A DNA stretch of 64,000 bases, taken from assembly GCA_009869945.1 (NCBI GenBank), contig WIXG01000089.1:62001-126000 (forward strand), in the 5' to 3' direction. The notes below the pieces were generated by a model that worked only from the letters and a program-made list of their open reading frames with translations, had not been told where the DNA came from and searched no databases. The position numbers and the translations under genes were made by a program. The DNA comes from Mesaphorura yosii. Lineage: Eukaryota > Arthropoda > Collembola > Poduromorpha > Tullbergiidae. Shown piece by piece: positions 51,775-64,000 of this stretch (position 1 is its first letter; every line of letters begins with the position of its first letter).

Positions 51775-54700
51775 GTTCCCTGAGTCAAGCCGGATGATGC
51801 TTGGATAAAGGTTGTTATTTTGCGAACGAATAATGCATAAGCCCAATCAATCATTCAGAATCCTTGAAAGTTGGGTTCAGAGTTCAGGATTTGATTTAAT
51901 TTACCGGGAACGATTTTTCTCGAAAGGTAGCAAATATTTCATACACGGTAAATGGAGATAGGAAATTCCTCAGAGAAGTGTGAAAGATGTGCAACCATGG
52001 GTCTGATAGCACATGAACTGTATCATTGGCCGCATTTCAAACTAAATAACTCGGATTGAAAAACACGACTTTATTTAAATCAGTTGCGCATGCCGTGCAT
52101 TGCCTCGTATCTTGTATCTTCCGTACAAGTTCATTCCCTGCTATGTCCCACTCGTCCAACGCATAAAACTGGAATTACAGTCATGAACAACGTACATGAA
52201 ATGTCTGTGTGCGTGCCGTTACATTTTGTGTGCACGTTGGCTTTTTATTGGCACTTTGTCTTTGGAGAGGAATATGTTGCGAATAAATTACGTTTGACTG
52301 AGGCAGAGGCTGGCCTTTGCCATCACACAGTGGCCGTTAGCCATTACATAACGAATTGATGATACTGTCTCGCCGTCATCATCATGATCATCGTCTAGTG
52401 TCAGAGTTCACAGTCACCTGAATCAACACAGTACAACATAGCGCAAGCACATAGACTGCGTATTTAAATGTCAAAATTGAGGGTCAAAGCCAGCACCAAA
52501 GTCATAGGCACGTTGTCATCGCTGGAGCTTGAACCTTGCGTACAGGCAAGGTCCAGCAACATTTCACATGAGACAGGACAAAGCTTCAAAGTTCTACAGA
52601 CTCTAACGCCAGTGTGCCTCGCCGCGTGCGTGCGTGTAAGTACATCTTCCCATCATAAACGTCAAAGTCATGTTGATACGAGTTTCTTCATCGCAGAGCA
52701 GTCGAAGCTTCCAATGATATATCATCTTCATCTATTCTATTTAGTTTAACAATCCGCACGTGTAGTTGAGTATCTACGTGGCAGTGGCAAAGCAGCGAGG
52801 ATACGCAGCAATATAAAAAGAAATATTTCCCAAGCTAACTTTGCTGGCTCCGTACATATTTCTCGCATTCCTCACTTTCGTCGTCTTCCTTTTTTATATA
52901 CACACCTTCCCTCGCTTTATTCCGCTCATCTGTTCAATCTCAAGCGCTAAAAAATTCTTGTAAAATGTAAACCACCTTCAAAAGGACAGCCCGGCTCACT
53001 CAGACACATGATTGCAAACACTCAGAAATTCTAAGAACTCAATTTGATAAACCACTTGCTCGGTTTTGTGACTGTGGAACAAGCACAAAGCGATTCCGAT
53101 TTCAAGAAAGCATCATGCGTTGCAGTCAAGCATCACACATTCCAACGGATTAAAATTATGTCCCAAGCCGGTGGAGTTTTCCATAACCTTCGCGTTGAAC
53201 TTGCACACGTGCCAGTGCCCACCCTTTTGCGATGATGATTTCATGCTTATGAATTATTAATCGTGATTGATATTTTTAAAATGACAGTCCGCGAAACTTG
53301 CTCGGTAGGGATTAATGAGCTCGGACATGAAACGCTACTACGATAAAACGTAGAGCTTGAAACGCTTGAAGTAAATAATCGTGAAACAGAAGAATATTTA
53401 ACTAAATTATGGAATTCCACCTCAAAACAACAGCCGCACGAGAATAAATGGTTTCTACCTTGACTTGCAGCGTATCGCCGCATCGAACGCGGCCCTACGC
53501 ACGGGCAGCATGAAAGCACTGGAAATGATTTTAAGCTCACTGTGCAGCGCACCGCAGCGCCGTGTGCGGACCGAAGAGGGGGAAATACCCTGCTGACGAT
53601 CAATACCGAACGCGTGCAAGTGCAAAGTACGGATTCCAGGACGCCAAAGTGCTATGCCTGGCATGAGGCGACTGTAAACTGCCTGCTCCAGTCGGAGTCG
53701 AAATGCACGCCCGTGCCCACAAAACAAATCATAATGCAAGCTTGAAAATAATCACGAAAAACTTCTCCTGTGCTCAGGGAAAGTATAAGAAACCTTTACG
53801 AATTATGATTACGGAAAGATTATTGAAAAAGACTGAGTGAAGTAAATATTTGATAACAAGAAAATGAACCGGTGATGGCATTCCGTTGCCTGACGTGGCA
53901 GAACTTTCCAACTTTTCAATACTTACAGCTTTTGCTTTGTTATTAAGCCCAATTATTCGCTCGTTACTCGCTGTCGTCATGTTCATGTGAAATCCGGAAA
54001 AGGGTATAAACTTAGAATTTCGCTGGTTGGTTTTCGAAAAGGCAGAATTAACTGCTGGCGAAATTAAATTATTGCGAAACGATTTACTGAGCTTTGTTTT
54101 GCTTAGACTGTGTAACTATTGTTACACGCGTAAAAGGATTCATTGAGCAGCTCGTCCGCTGGTGTAAGTATAGATGTTTATTCTAATTCTGTAATCCACT
54201 CACACACTTGCAAATGGCATATTTCATCATTTTCGCCCAGTCAAATTTCGACATCTTCAGGCACACGTTTGAGGATTAAATTGCAGTACTCAATTGTATT
54301 GCACGCCACAAATGATGGGAACTGACGCAGAGAGTCTTCTTGCCTTGCTCTCGACTTCGACAACCGACTGTACTGCCGATGTGTAAAATTCAAGTACAAG
54401 TAAAATTCAAATTACTGCTAATGCAACGCAGTGATTGTTGTCTGTCTTGCTTTGGCACCAGCTGCACGTTTTCCTTACTTTCATATCGCAAAGTAAGTCA
54501 ATGCGAATGTATTGTAATGAGATGCATTGTGTTGCATCAACTTCCTAGCAACAGCCAGCCAGACGCAGCTCGACAACAATCGTTTTCGTTTTCCGTAAGC
54601 CTACATTTTTGCGCCAAGTTGGCATTTGACATGCAATTCTCAATTACAACTTCAACAACGACCACGACGGGCCCATTCAAGCCAATATGCAGTCTGGCTG

Positions 54701-57700
54701 CATTTTTGAGTTGTAAATGTAGCCACACGAGGCAAGAACAATTAAGTAAACATTGCTTTGGGCACGATAGCAATAGGAACGAGCAAGCCATTCAAGTTGC
54801 TTCTGACAAGGTTGGAACAAGGTGTACAGCGTACGTGCAATTCGTGTTTTCGAGTAGTTAATATGCACGGTGCTGGCCGATGCTCATGTGTGGTCGCGGT
54901 CACAGTTACGCAGACACGCAGTACAGATGCGCCAATTTAATGTATGGCTCCAGGAATCCGATCAGATCGAATCGATTCCCAGCGTCGATGAATAAAGTCA
55001 AGGCAGATTTTAATTGAGAAACACCCTCCACTAAATTAAGTACTAATCCATCAACCACAGTCACAATCATATGGCAGAAGGTTGATTATCCTTCGATTAA
55101 TTGTTAACACCAATAAAATGTCTGTCGTTTTGTTAACCTTCCTTTTCCTCTACCTTGTTTCACGTACATTTGTGCGTTGGGAGAGCGCGAGTAAAAATAA
55201 TGCAAGATCAGATCAAGTTCATTCAGAGTTGGCCTTGGATAACCTTGTACTGGTTCTGCTGTCTGCTACAACCACGTTGTGCCGTCCTGTGCCGCACATA
55301 TTCATTCTACACAAAGAACTTTTACTTTTTTAGTTTCATAAAAATTATTTTAAGTAGACTTTATGAATCCAAAGCAGTGCAATTGTGAATTGAAAATAGC
55401 GTTTGCCAGATGCAAGAAATTGGCTATAACGTAACACTCTCAGTTGTAATTCGCGATGTGCTGCTGGGTTTTGGGTTGTATTCTGTGCTCTGTATAATTA
55501 TGCTCAATCGTAATCAAATCTAACTCGGCCCGCTCATTTACTATTGTTGCCTTCAGACTTATTCTGTTTTCATTTGCCATTTACCTTCACAATAGACCTC
55601 AGCGACAGTGACAAAGTCTGCCAAGCGTTGTACCTTTGTACTGTACTCTTTTTATTCCATAAATGAGGTTCTGTATGCTATTTTTTCAATTGACCTTTAA
55701 AATGTTTTTATTCAAGTCACCAATGAGTGTGGGGTAGGAATACTGAATTATGAGGTACAAAGGATATCTTCACGACTGACATATTTTAATCTTGGTTCCG
55801 ATCATTCACGTACATAACACACTGAACTTATGCGCTGTGACATAGAATGACATAATAATGTGACGTCGCCCTCGCCCTTAAGACGTCAATACAAAGAGGT
55901 TGTCAATAAATTTTATTGCACTGTCAACCACTGAAGCAAGAAACTTTCTTTGAGTATGCCTTCAATTAGTATCACAACGCAACAACACTTCAATTATCTG
56001 AAGCAATAATTCCGGTTTTACATATACGCGTATGGTACGGAAATGAATATGCGTACTCGCTGCCGAGCGAAGCATTAATGGTACGCAAAAGCGTATGGCT
56101 AATTATAATAACGCAGAAAACGACAGGGTTGAGAAGCTTGAGCTTGAAAAATTTCGGACAAGATCACGCATACTCTCAAGAGGAGAATGCAATCTGCAAA
56201 ACACAAACGGCGAAATGCAAAGAGCGCTGAACGATGATTCATAAGAAAGAAATTAATTTCCTTTTCAATAATAATAACAATAACACCAGTCAAAGCACAG
56301 CAGAGTGTGCATTGTGCGTGGTGCGCGTTTGCTGCAGGAATGTAGCGATTCCGTTGTAGCACATTAACCATTAACTTTCAACTTTCAAAAAATAATAACA
56401 AAACGTTGATCTTCTGAGAGAGAACAGTAATCTCAGACTCTACACAACGTTATGTAGTGTGCCAGACGCGGACATGTTGCAATTGTACAGCTCAGATGAG
56501 AATAAATAGTATGTAGGCAAGGCAACGCGGTGGTAGCATAATGGAGGAGAAAATATAGACTTAAATGAAATCTCTGTCTCAGCCTCACAGTGCACGAGTT
56601 AAAATTGCAAATCTCAACCCAAACAAATGTGCCGACTAGACTGACGGTAAATTACGTAGGAATGCCAAAATTGTGTGAAATTGGGAGGAACAAAAATCTG
56701 TTTCATTTTTGTGCTGTTTGAGGTGGTTTCTTGGTTCTTTCCGGTTGTATAACAGTCCACATGCATTATCTACCTGATAGGGTTCACAAGAATTGTACAT
56801 TATGCAAATCCACGTGTGCGCAAGGCATTACGTACGGATGCCTGTACTTGCAGATTATCTTCGTATAATTTCTGAGAGACGAGATCTGACTCGATCATAT
56901 TCACGTTATAAATAGATTTTGATTCCTCTTAATCTTGATGCAATGCCTCGAGTACGATGATGAAAGATTAATGCAAGCACATCTCGCATTAAGGCAATCG
57001 CAATTGTTGCGTATGAAAGTGAGACTCATGTCTGCCACACGAAGATGATTACAGGGTTTGGATTTAAGGTTTCAATATTCTCATTCGTCATTAAAATATG
57101 GCAGAATAGTATCTGCCTCGGAACGAAATCAGAACGAGAAATAAAAGTATGATGGTTGGCATTGCAACACGTAAAAGCTTTCTCGAAATATTAGCGCAAA
57201 TTGCACGTACATTTGAATGTAGTCTAATTGTATATTATAACACTGGGTGCTATTCTTATATGTTCCCTTAATGAACCATTTCGCAACACAACACATTCGC
57301 ACAGTCTAGCCTGCGGTTTAAATTTCAATCTGGCTTCATAGTTAAGCCCGTGAGCCTGTGGCTTGGACCAGCTAATTGATACTTTGCAAGGGAGGCTTAC
57401 CGCCGTATGAAATCCTAATTATAATTCCGCAGAGGCAATAAGCGAAATGAAAGCATTTGTCAGTCTCTGTCTTAAAGAGTCACGACGAATACGGAGATTC
57501 GCAATTCATTTAACTCCCGTCTAAATTAAGGCAACAATGACAAGAGCCAAAATTGAGTCGTCACGTCTTTCCGTTTATTGCTCTAAAATTTAAAGCACAT
57601 TTTTCAAGTGAAAATTCTATTCATTGCTTTCGCATTTCCATTAGAAATTTTGGTTTCGACTCGCTCTGGTGCACTGCAGAATAATTGATTTGAGTTTAAC

Positions 57701-58540
57701 AGCTCGTGTGTACTTTATTTTGGTCTTTCTAATCTGTGCCATGTCAATCCCAAATCTGGTTTCTCACTCTCAACCCACAAACATGCATGTTCAATGCCTG
57801 TGCTTATCCATTGCCATTGCAGACTCTCACCTGTTCTGTGCTACGACGACTGCTCAAATCACTTCTTGTTTGTCATTGCTCATTGCCCTTTGCAAACATG
57901 CTCGTTTTTGCTTACTACAAATCACAAAATGTAACACTTATTAGTTGCTGTGATCTCAGTGAGTAAGCGCTGCCTGATGAGATAAACAGAGAAATATTGT
58001 GAATTTCATTTGGCTTTGACTTCTTGTAATATGCACTTTCCCATCAATTCAAATCCGAACGAAGAATCACGAAATAGCAATTGAATCGATACGCCGAACA
58101 GTATAAATCTGTGTATTTCTCCTTTAACTGGTTTACCTTGCAGGGATTTGAATTCCTTCCGTGCGATTGCTCTACTCGAATGTCAACAACATGAACGTAC
58201 TGATTACGAATAATCTGTATAATTAAAACTGGAGTATTTTGGGGTCGAGAATAGAATAAAACGGCCAGACGTTTGAACACATGCCCGATGTAATCGTGTG
58301 CTTCGCTTCAGCCCTGCTCAAATTACGCCTTGGCTCGCTCGACGGCACGAAACCTGGCTGACTGTCTCCGATGACCACCTGTCCATTCGTGCTGGCGGCT
58401 GGTGCCGCTAACAGCACGCAGCGCTGTGCACATGTGCCATGCCCAGGCATATATTTCTTGAGATTTTACAGAAAATATCTTAAAGGTGTTTTCCTTGCAA
58501 CTATCGATAAGTAACAAGTAAAGAACGTTGAAACTATGGG

Positions 58541-59295
58541 GGGAGAAGAGTGTCAAAAGCACTCTTAAAATACACAACATGAACATGCAACACACAATAT
58601 GAAGTTTTGCGTTTCAACTTAAAGTGACATCCACGCATATGGAACGTAACGCAGCTTAAAGATGAGATTCAACAATAAAAATCGATGCAGCTTTAAAATG
58701 CGATTCAACATGAAATGTCGACACAGTTCAAGACTGCGGCGCAACACAATATTGATATGATGTAAACGAGAAGCAACTTAAGCGAAACACAACTTAAACG
58801 CGCTACAACTTTAAAACACGACTCAACTTAAAAACAACTCACAGTATGCAACTCGTAGATGATTCTTAAACTATTGGTGGTTCTTCGAAAAACTGCGAAC
58901 ATGAAAGGGTTGTCAGTTAGCACTTACGATTAGGCCCAGGAGAGAGTGTCACCGCTCTCGAAGAGCGGCATGTCTTATATTGTGTTTCATTTTTAAATTG
59001 AGTCGCGCTTTAAGTTGCATCCCGTTTAAGCTGTGTTTCGCTTGGATTGTATCAATTTGCATTGTGAGGCAATCTTAAGCTGAGCGACTTTTAATGTTGA
59101 ATCGCGCATTAAAGTTGCAACGAGTTTTGATATTAAATCACATTTTGAAGTTGTATCGAGTTCCAATGTTGAATCGGATCTTTAAGTTGCGTTGCTTTCC
59201 ATATTGCGATGCCTGTCATTTTGAGCTGAAACGCAAAACTCCATATTGCATAGTCATCCTGTGTACTTTTAGAGTGCTTTTGACACTCTTCTCCC
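58541..59295. repeat. Large foldback element with repeated sub-units
   Basis: The left end (from 58541, GGGAGAAGAGTGTCAAAAGC) and the reverse complement of the right end (to 59295) match for the first 30 or so bases. The match continues with divergence for roughly 300 bases per arm. Each arm is made of many degenerate short units related to CAACTTAAA and CAACATGAAA on the left, with the complementary TTTAAGTTG type on the right. A spacer of about 150 bases near 58.84-58.99 kb contains a second hairpin, CCGCTCT-CGA-AGAGCGG (58952-58968). It has no coding capacity. This is the architecture of a foldback transposon or large MITE with subterminal repeats. Confidence 0.8.
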
Positions 59296-62200
59296 TTTAT
59301 ACGCAACTGAGTAAGCGCTGCTACTGAGACTGCTCGTTTGGTATGTTTGGAAATCGAGTTTTTTGAGGATTGAAGAAAGGAAGTAGAGGACAAAGAACAA
59401 AGCAAAAAAGTCAAAGGACACGAAACATGTTACAGAATCTTACTTCTAAAAAGAATCGTGTTTGTTTGAGCTGAAATGAGTTTTCGTTTATTTGAGAATC
59501 ATGAAAAAACATGAAATGGTTTGAAGACTTGACACTTTTGCTGCCGTTGCTTCCTACACTTCCACGGCGTCGTGTAATTTGTCTTTCTGGCTTACTCTTA
59601 CGCAGCGAGAGTACTTTTGGAAAAAAACGAGATGACTGACTCCGTGTGTGACTAGCCCACACGATGCGACAATCATTAACTTAAAGTGAGACTCGACGAT
59701 CTAACGCCACTGATGCTTTCTACCTGAAAAAAAAGCTTGACATCTATCTATCCCATATATTCTTTAAAGCGAGGTTCGCGACATACCAGGACAACACGGG
59801 CATACTTCTTGCCTGCTTACTTCCTTCATATGCACATTGCACCTGCATGGCCTCATTTCAACGATCCACCGTAGTGCTACGGTACAATATTTTCATTTAA
59901 ATGAAGTAAATAGTTCTTCGGCTTACATACTAAAGCATGCAATAGCACGATTTCGCAAATAATCCCAAGTTTAATTGAAGGCTTACAAAGAAGAATATTT
60001 GACAGCGAGAAAATTCGATTGTCAGCGTGGGCCCCTGCCCGAGGTCAAACCAAACCCGGTGGGCTATAGGCCGCCGCTAGCTTCACTAGTGCGAGTAACG
60101 CAATGCCATGCGGTTTTTGTGCTGCGAACTCATGTTCATGGGTCTGCATTCGTTACGAGTTTCTGGCTTGGGGTTTTATGTAATCATAATGAGATGTGAT
60201 GTGATGTGGTGGTGCTTCAGCTGTACAAACTTGGTTTGGCTGTTGGTTTAAAAAAGACTTGTACAGTGTCAAGACTCCAGCATACGAAGAAACAAACCAG
60301 TATCAATACGCACGCAGACAGGCAGCCAGGAAAAACCACAAGAATAAAATGTTTCTTGCTCTTTCTTGAAACCGACAGAAAGTCTTCACTTTGTGACTGC
60401 GGCAGACGCACTTGCGTGCCATTAAAGACTTTCTGAGACACAAACGTGGAAACGACAATGCAATGCCAAAGACTCACAACTGGCTCAGAGGATCTTAACA
60501 ACGAGCCTCGACCTTATATGGAGATTGCACGTTATTAATATTAGATGAAAATCAACAGCAAACTGGAATGGCACGGAGAGGCGAAAGAACAAATCTTGAG
60601 GAAAAATACAAACATTCCAGGTCGTTCGACTCTGTTCGCAGAACAAAGCAACGCGTCGCAGGCAGCTTTCTTCAGCTTTACTTTGTCATCTTACATCTTG
60701 CAATGCATTCTGCATCTGCTTCTTGCGTCTAACATCTTGGTCTTACGAGGTTTGAAAACTTACCAGAAAATCAGAACAAAAAACCCTCTGAACCTTTTCA
60801 AATCCAGCGCAGAGATGAGAATTCTTGAACGCAACCAGGCCGAGGCTGACTGAGTTTAGTGGAAAGGGTCTGCATCAGTGCCGTACTAGTCGGACTTTTA
60901 AATACTTGGTAACATCTAATGTAAGTAATAATACGCTTCCTGCCCGCCGCTACGGAGCAGCAACGCTGCCACTGGTACTCTTGAGCATAGGTATGTGCCT
61001 TGCATGGGAAGAGTCCCATGTTATCGTCATGGCTCAAGTTGCCCAAAATCCTCAACTTCGGGACACTCGCCTTAAGAAATACTCTAGCATGGCATAACCC
61101 ATATCCAACACCAGAACGGAGCTTCCACAGAATTAAGAATCCTCTCGGTAAGGCGTCTCGGGTTGCGGGAGGCGAGTTGGATGGAAGGAAGAAAAGTATT
61201 GATGCCATTTCTTGGTGCACTTGTAATACCTAAAATGGTCGTGTTAAAGACTTGCTCTCCGCCGCCGAACTGTGTTGCTATTATTATTGAGCTGAGGTTG
61301 CTGCAGTCGAGTCGACGAACGTTGTTGAACGGATTATCGTCTCGGGATGACTTGGAATGAGAAGGGAAAAACATCTGCTTCTTCCTTGAAATTCTTTCCT
61401 TTCTTCTCCTCAAGAATTCTTCTTATGAACTTGTAGTGTAACTGCTCTTGTTCTTAATCTGGCTAATGCTGAATTTCCTTTCTGCTGCCGAGCTGTTCAG
61501 TTGTTGAACAAATATTAATACAGTTTACAACTTTACAGTTCAAAACAACAACAAAGGGATAAATCCTGACCCAATGCCCAATCCAGGACGTGCTGACGTG
61601 TTTATAGTCTTCTGCAGGGGCAATGCACGGTGGGCATGGACAATTGACATATTTATCCGTAATTAATTATGCTTCTTGTTAGCAGAACGTCACAAACTTG
61701 TAAAAGTGAATCATCGCGATAAGAGTCTAGCATCGCTTGAGTCGTCTAAACCGAAATGAGCAAGGCAGGAAGAATGTGAATTCCTGCTCAATCAAACGCT
61801 TTTCTATTGGCTCCGGTGATTCACATTTTTAAAAATACTACATCTGATACGGAAATCATTTTCGCTCTCGCATTCCTCGGCGCACATGAGCCCGACTCGG
61901 AGGCCAAGTTTGGCAAAGCTTTCGAAAACATGTTTCCATGAAAGTTGAACCCGCTGCTGAGTTTATTACGCTTTCTTTGAAAAAGAATTCTGCACGACAC
62001 ACACGCGGGCACACATGACACATCGCGTCGCAGATCTTTGTATGCACTACGCAGGGATGGTGCATATGCAAGAGATCAAAAAATTCGGTTGAACTTGCTT
62101 GCGAGAGTTGAATGTATTTTCCCTAAGTTCAAAAATACTCGAGTCAAACGCATCCGATCAGATGTTGCTAATAATAGCTCCTTTACGTGCATGCGCCTGT

Positions 62201-64000
62201 CTTTTCTGCGTTGAGGCGATTCCAAAATCCAAATGGATTGAAAGTGAAACGTCATTTCTTGTTTCATTTTGTGTTCGTCTTCATTTTGCACTTTACAGCA
62301 TGCTGGCGGCTGCCGGTGCTGAGCTTGTTTTATGGAGTCTATGCGTAATCTCCTAAAAAGGAGTTCCCAGCATTATTCCACGTGGAGAGTGTTAAAAATA
62401 TTCGCATGATTAAATTTATGAGCAATTTCGCCTCCTTCGCTAAGTAGACAATGTGTGATGCTCGTAGAGCCACGCGCGTCAAACCAAAACCAATTACGCA
62501 CCTAAAGTCAGCCAGTCTGAGCTACTGCGACTCGACTTTGGTTTTACAGAGCAATAATACCATTGTTTTTACGTTGGAATTTCATCTAATTTTAGAATTT
62601 GCCAAACAACGTAAACCAATATTTGTAAAAGAGACGCATTGTGTCTCGGAATATGGAAACGCAATTAATTCCTCTAAGTGTATTGAATCTGCAACGACCC
62701 TCCAGATTACATTGTAACGCGAGGAGAATGCAGATGCTCTGGTAAAAGACGTCATCATCGGCAGTCAGAAGCAATAGTACTAAATATAATTAGACTTTGG
62801 ACAAGATTGAATTTCTTCACGATCTGCGTCTTTGTCCGCAGGGAGCATACGCAATGGAAGATCTTACCAGAGTCTTAACGTAATTTGGCTCTCTTAAGCT
62901 GACTTATGCAGATTTTATAATTTACTTTTCAGATAATCTCAATTTACAAAGTACCTCCAAGATTTGGTCTATCCATGGTCTTTCTACTGCACGCCACGAC
63001 GAGGACGCAGATGTTTCATCTGCTTTAATGACTCTGCATCACTGTAGAATAATTACAGATGCACGGCCCACATGTCAAGTCTGCACAATTCTTTGTTCTA
63101 ATTCCAAGGCAGTAAATCTTACATCTTAACATTATCTGGCTTTGGCCTGGAGCTCATGCACGGAACAACGCAAAGCAGGGCAAATTACTTTTAATGGTTT
63201 CGTTGTGAATTTCATTAGTTATAAATATACACAATGATGCGCCAATATTCCGCAGTAATTTGTCAAGATGTTTTGGCCTGATGGTTTGATGAGAGCATTT
63301 ACCCCGTGTTTTCTTGTACCACGTCGTGCTCACTTCCGTTCCTTTATTTGCCGCGGCTAGAAATGGTAGGTGCGAAGTTTCAGCCAAAAACAATATGCTG
63401 AGCGTGAATTGTTGCTCAACTCTCAGCAAAGACAAAAGTTGTGACAAAAGTGCTGAGTTTGGGGTTCTTCGATATGATTAAGAATTCTTCTTTGTCAAAA
63501 CTTACAAGAAACAAACGCGAAAATGGCAAAATTTGATATCGAAGTCAGCCTTGAACTTAAGCGTCAGTTAGACAACGCTCTGATTTACGTGCTAATGTAT
63601 TGTACATGTAATTTCCAGAAGCAGCCAAATGACGCATAAATAAATCAGATCAGACGCTGCGTCAGCAGATCGCAACAACTGTGCTAAGTATCCCAAGCGA
63701 TTCTCCAGAGCTGCTGTACACGTGATGACGCGTGAACTCGCCGCACATGCACAGCTTAATTGACGATAATAACAGTAGAGTGGTAGTAACAGGCGTATTT
63801 CATTTGGATAATTTATTCTCGTCATTGCATCCATTCTCATTCACGCGCAGCGCTGAATAAAGCAAATGGGTCGACGGAGTCGCAATCGGTCAAATAGAAT
63901 CGGAATTCCGAGATACATATTTCACTCAAAAGCAGCTACTAATGTATTGCTTTGTTTCTCCTGATACTCTTCCCATGCCGTACACATTGTACACATGATA
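59296..64000. other. Gene-free terminal stretch
   Basis: No recognised gene was found on either strand to the window edge. ORFs such as 60798-61220 (minus, 140 aa) lack motifs and splice context. The region could be intron or 5' flank of NLK, or intergenic DNA. Confidence 0.4.

Larger units (their letters stand above)
40043..58540. other. Large gene-free stretch upstream of the NLK exons
   Basis: No recognised gene was found over about 18.5 kb. The missing 5' exon of NLK was looked for here as the reverse complement of its glycine loop and was not found, so this may be NLK intron. Long ORFs (47086-47508 and 54340-54861 plus, 50893-51324 minus) have no motif or splice context. Local oddities are a perfect hairpin at 48657-48684, a candidate exon at 51690-51774 and a GC-rich block at about 53.46-53.72 kb. 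Confidence 0.4.

Noticed and set aside
54340-54861. 173-codon + strand ORF
   Set aside because: Composition is Ser/Cys/Thr-rich without a motif, splice context or conserved domain. ORFs this long can arise by chance in 64 kb read in six frames.

Overview
The window is animal nuclear DNA: AT-rich, intron-containing and sparsely populated. Five protein genes could be rebuilt exon by exon with GT/AG junctions and matching phases. Most introns are 60-110 bases, a few are 0.4-2 kb, and long gene-free stretches separate the genes. Small introns, conserved metazoan genes and a decayed Tc1/mariner element suggest an invertebrate. A nematode or other ecdysozoan is plausible, but the sequence does not fix the phylum. 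No bacterial, organellar, rRNA, convincing tRNA or CRISPR signal was seen.

Layout: (1) 288-4422 (+), Golgi N-acetylglucosaminyltransferase II (MGAT2), seven exons, with a foldback element in its fifth intron. (2) 8791-12338 (-), a K+-dependent Na+/Ca2+ exchanger (SLC24/NCKX) in nine exons, 577 aa, convergent with MGAT2. (3) 12830-13476, a Tc1/mariner-like element with intact inverted termini and only the DNA-binding end of a transposase. (4) 13477-25854, about 12.4 kb with no recognised gene; it holds one GC-richer island near 22.85-23.45 kb. (5) 25855-27241 (-), IMP4, the U3 snoRNP Brix-domain protein, seven exons, 311 aa, with an intron directly after the start codon. (6) 28126-28963 (-), a small four-span membrane protein of unknown function, five exons, 170 aa. 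(7) 33654-40042 (-), Nemo-like kinase (NLK) from just after the glycine loop to the C-terminus; its 5' exon(s) were not found. (8) 40043-64000, about 24 kb with no recognised gene, containing a large foldback element (58541-59295) and a few isolated exon-like ORFs.

The genes are unrelated housekeeping and signalling functions: N-glycan maturation, calcium transport, ribosome biogenesis, a membrane protein and a MAPK-like kinase. There is no sign of an operon or gene cluster. The most unusual content is the mobile and palindromic DNA: two foldback elements built from internal short repeats and one truncated Tc1-like element. No new multi-gene system is evident. By a rough estimate from base composition, an AT-rich window of this size should contain several chance ORFs of 120-130 codons, so unsupported ORFs were treated sceptically.
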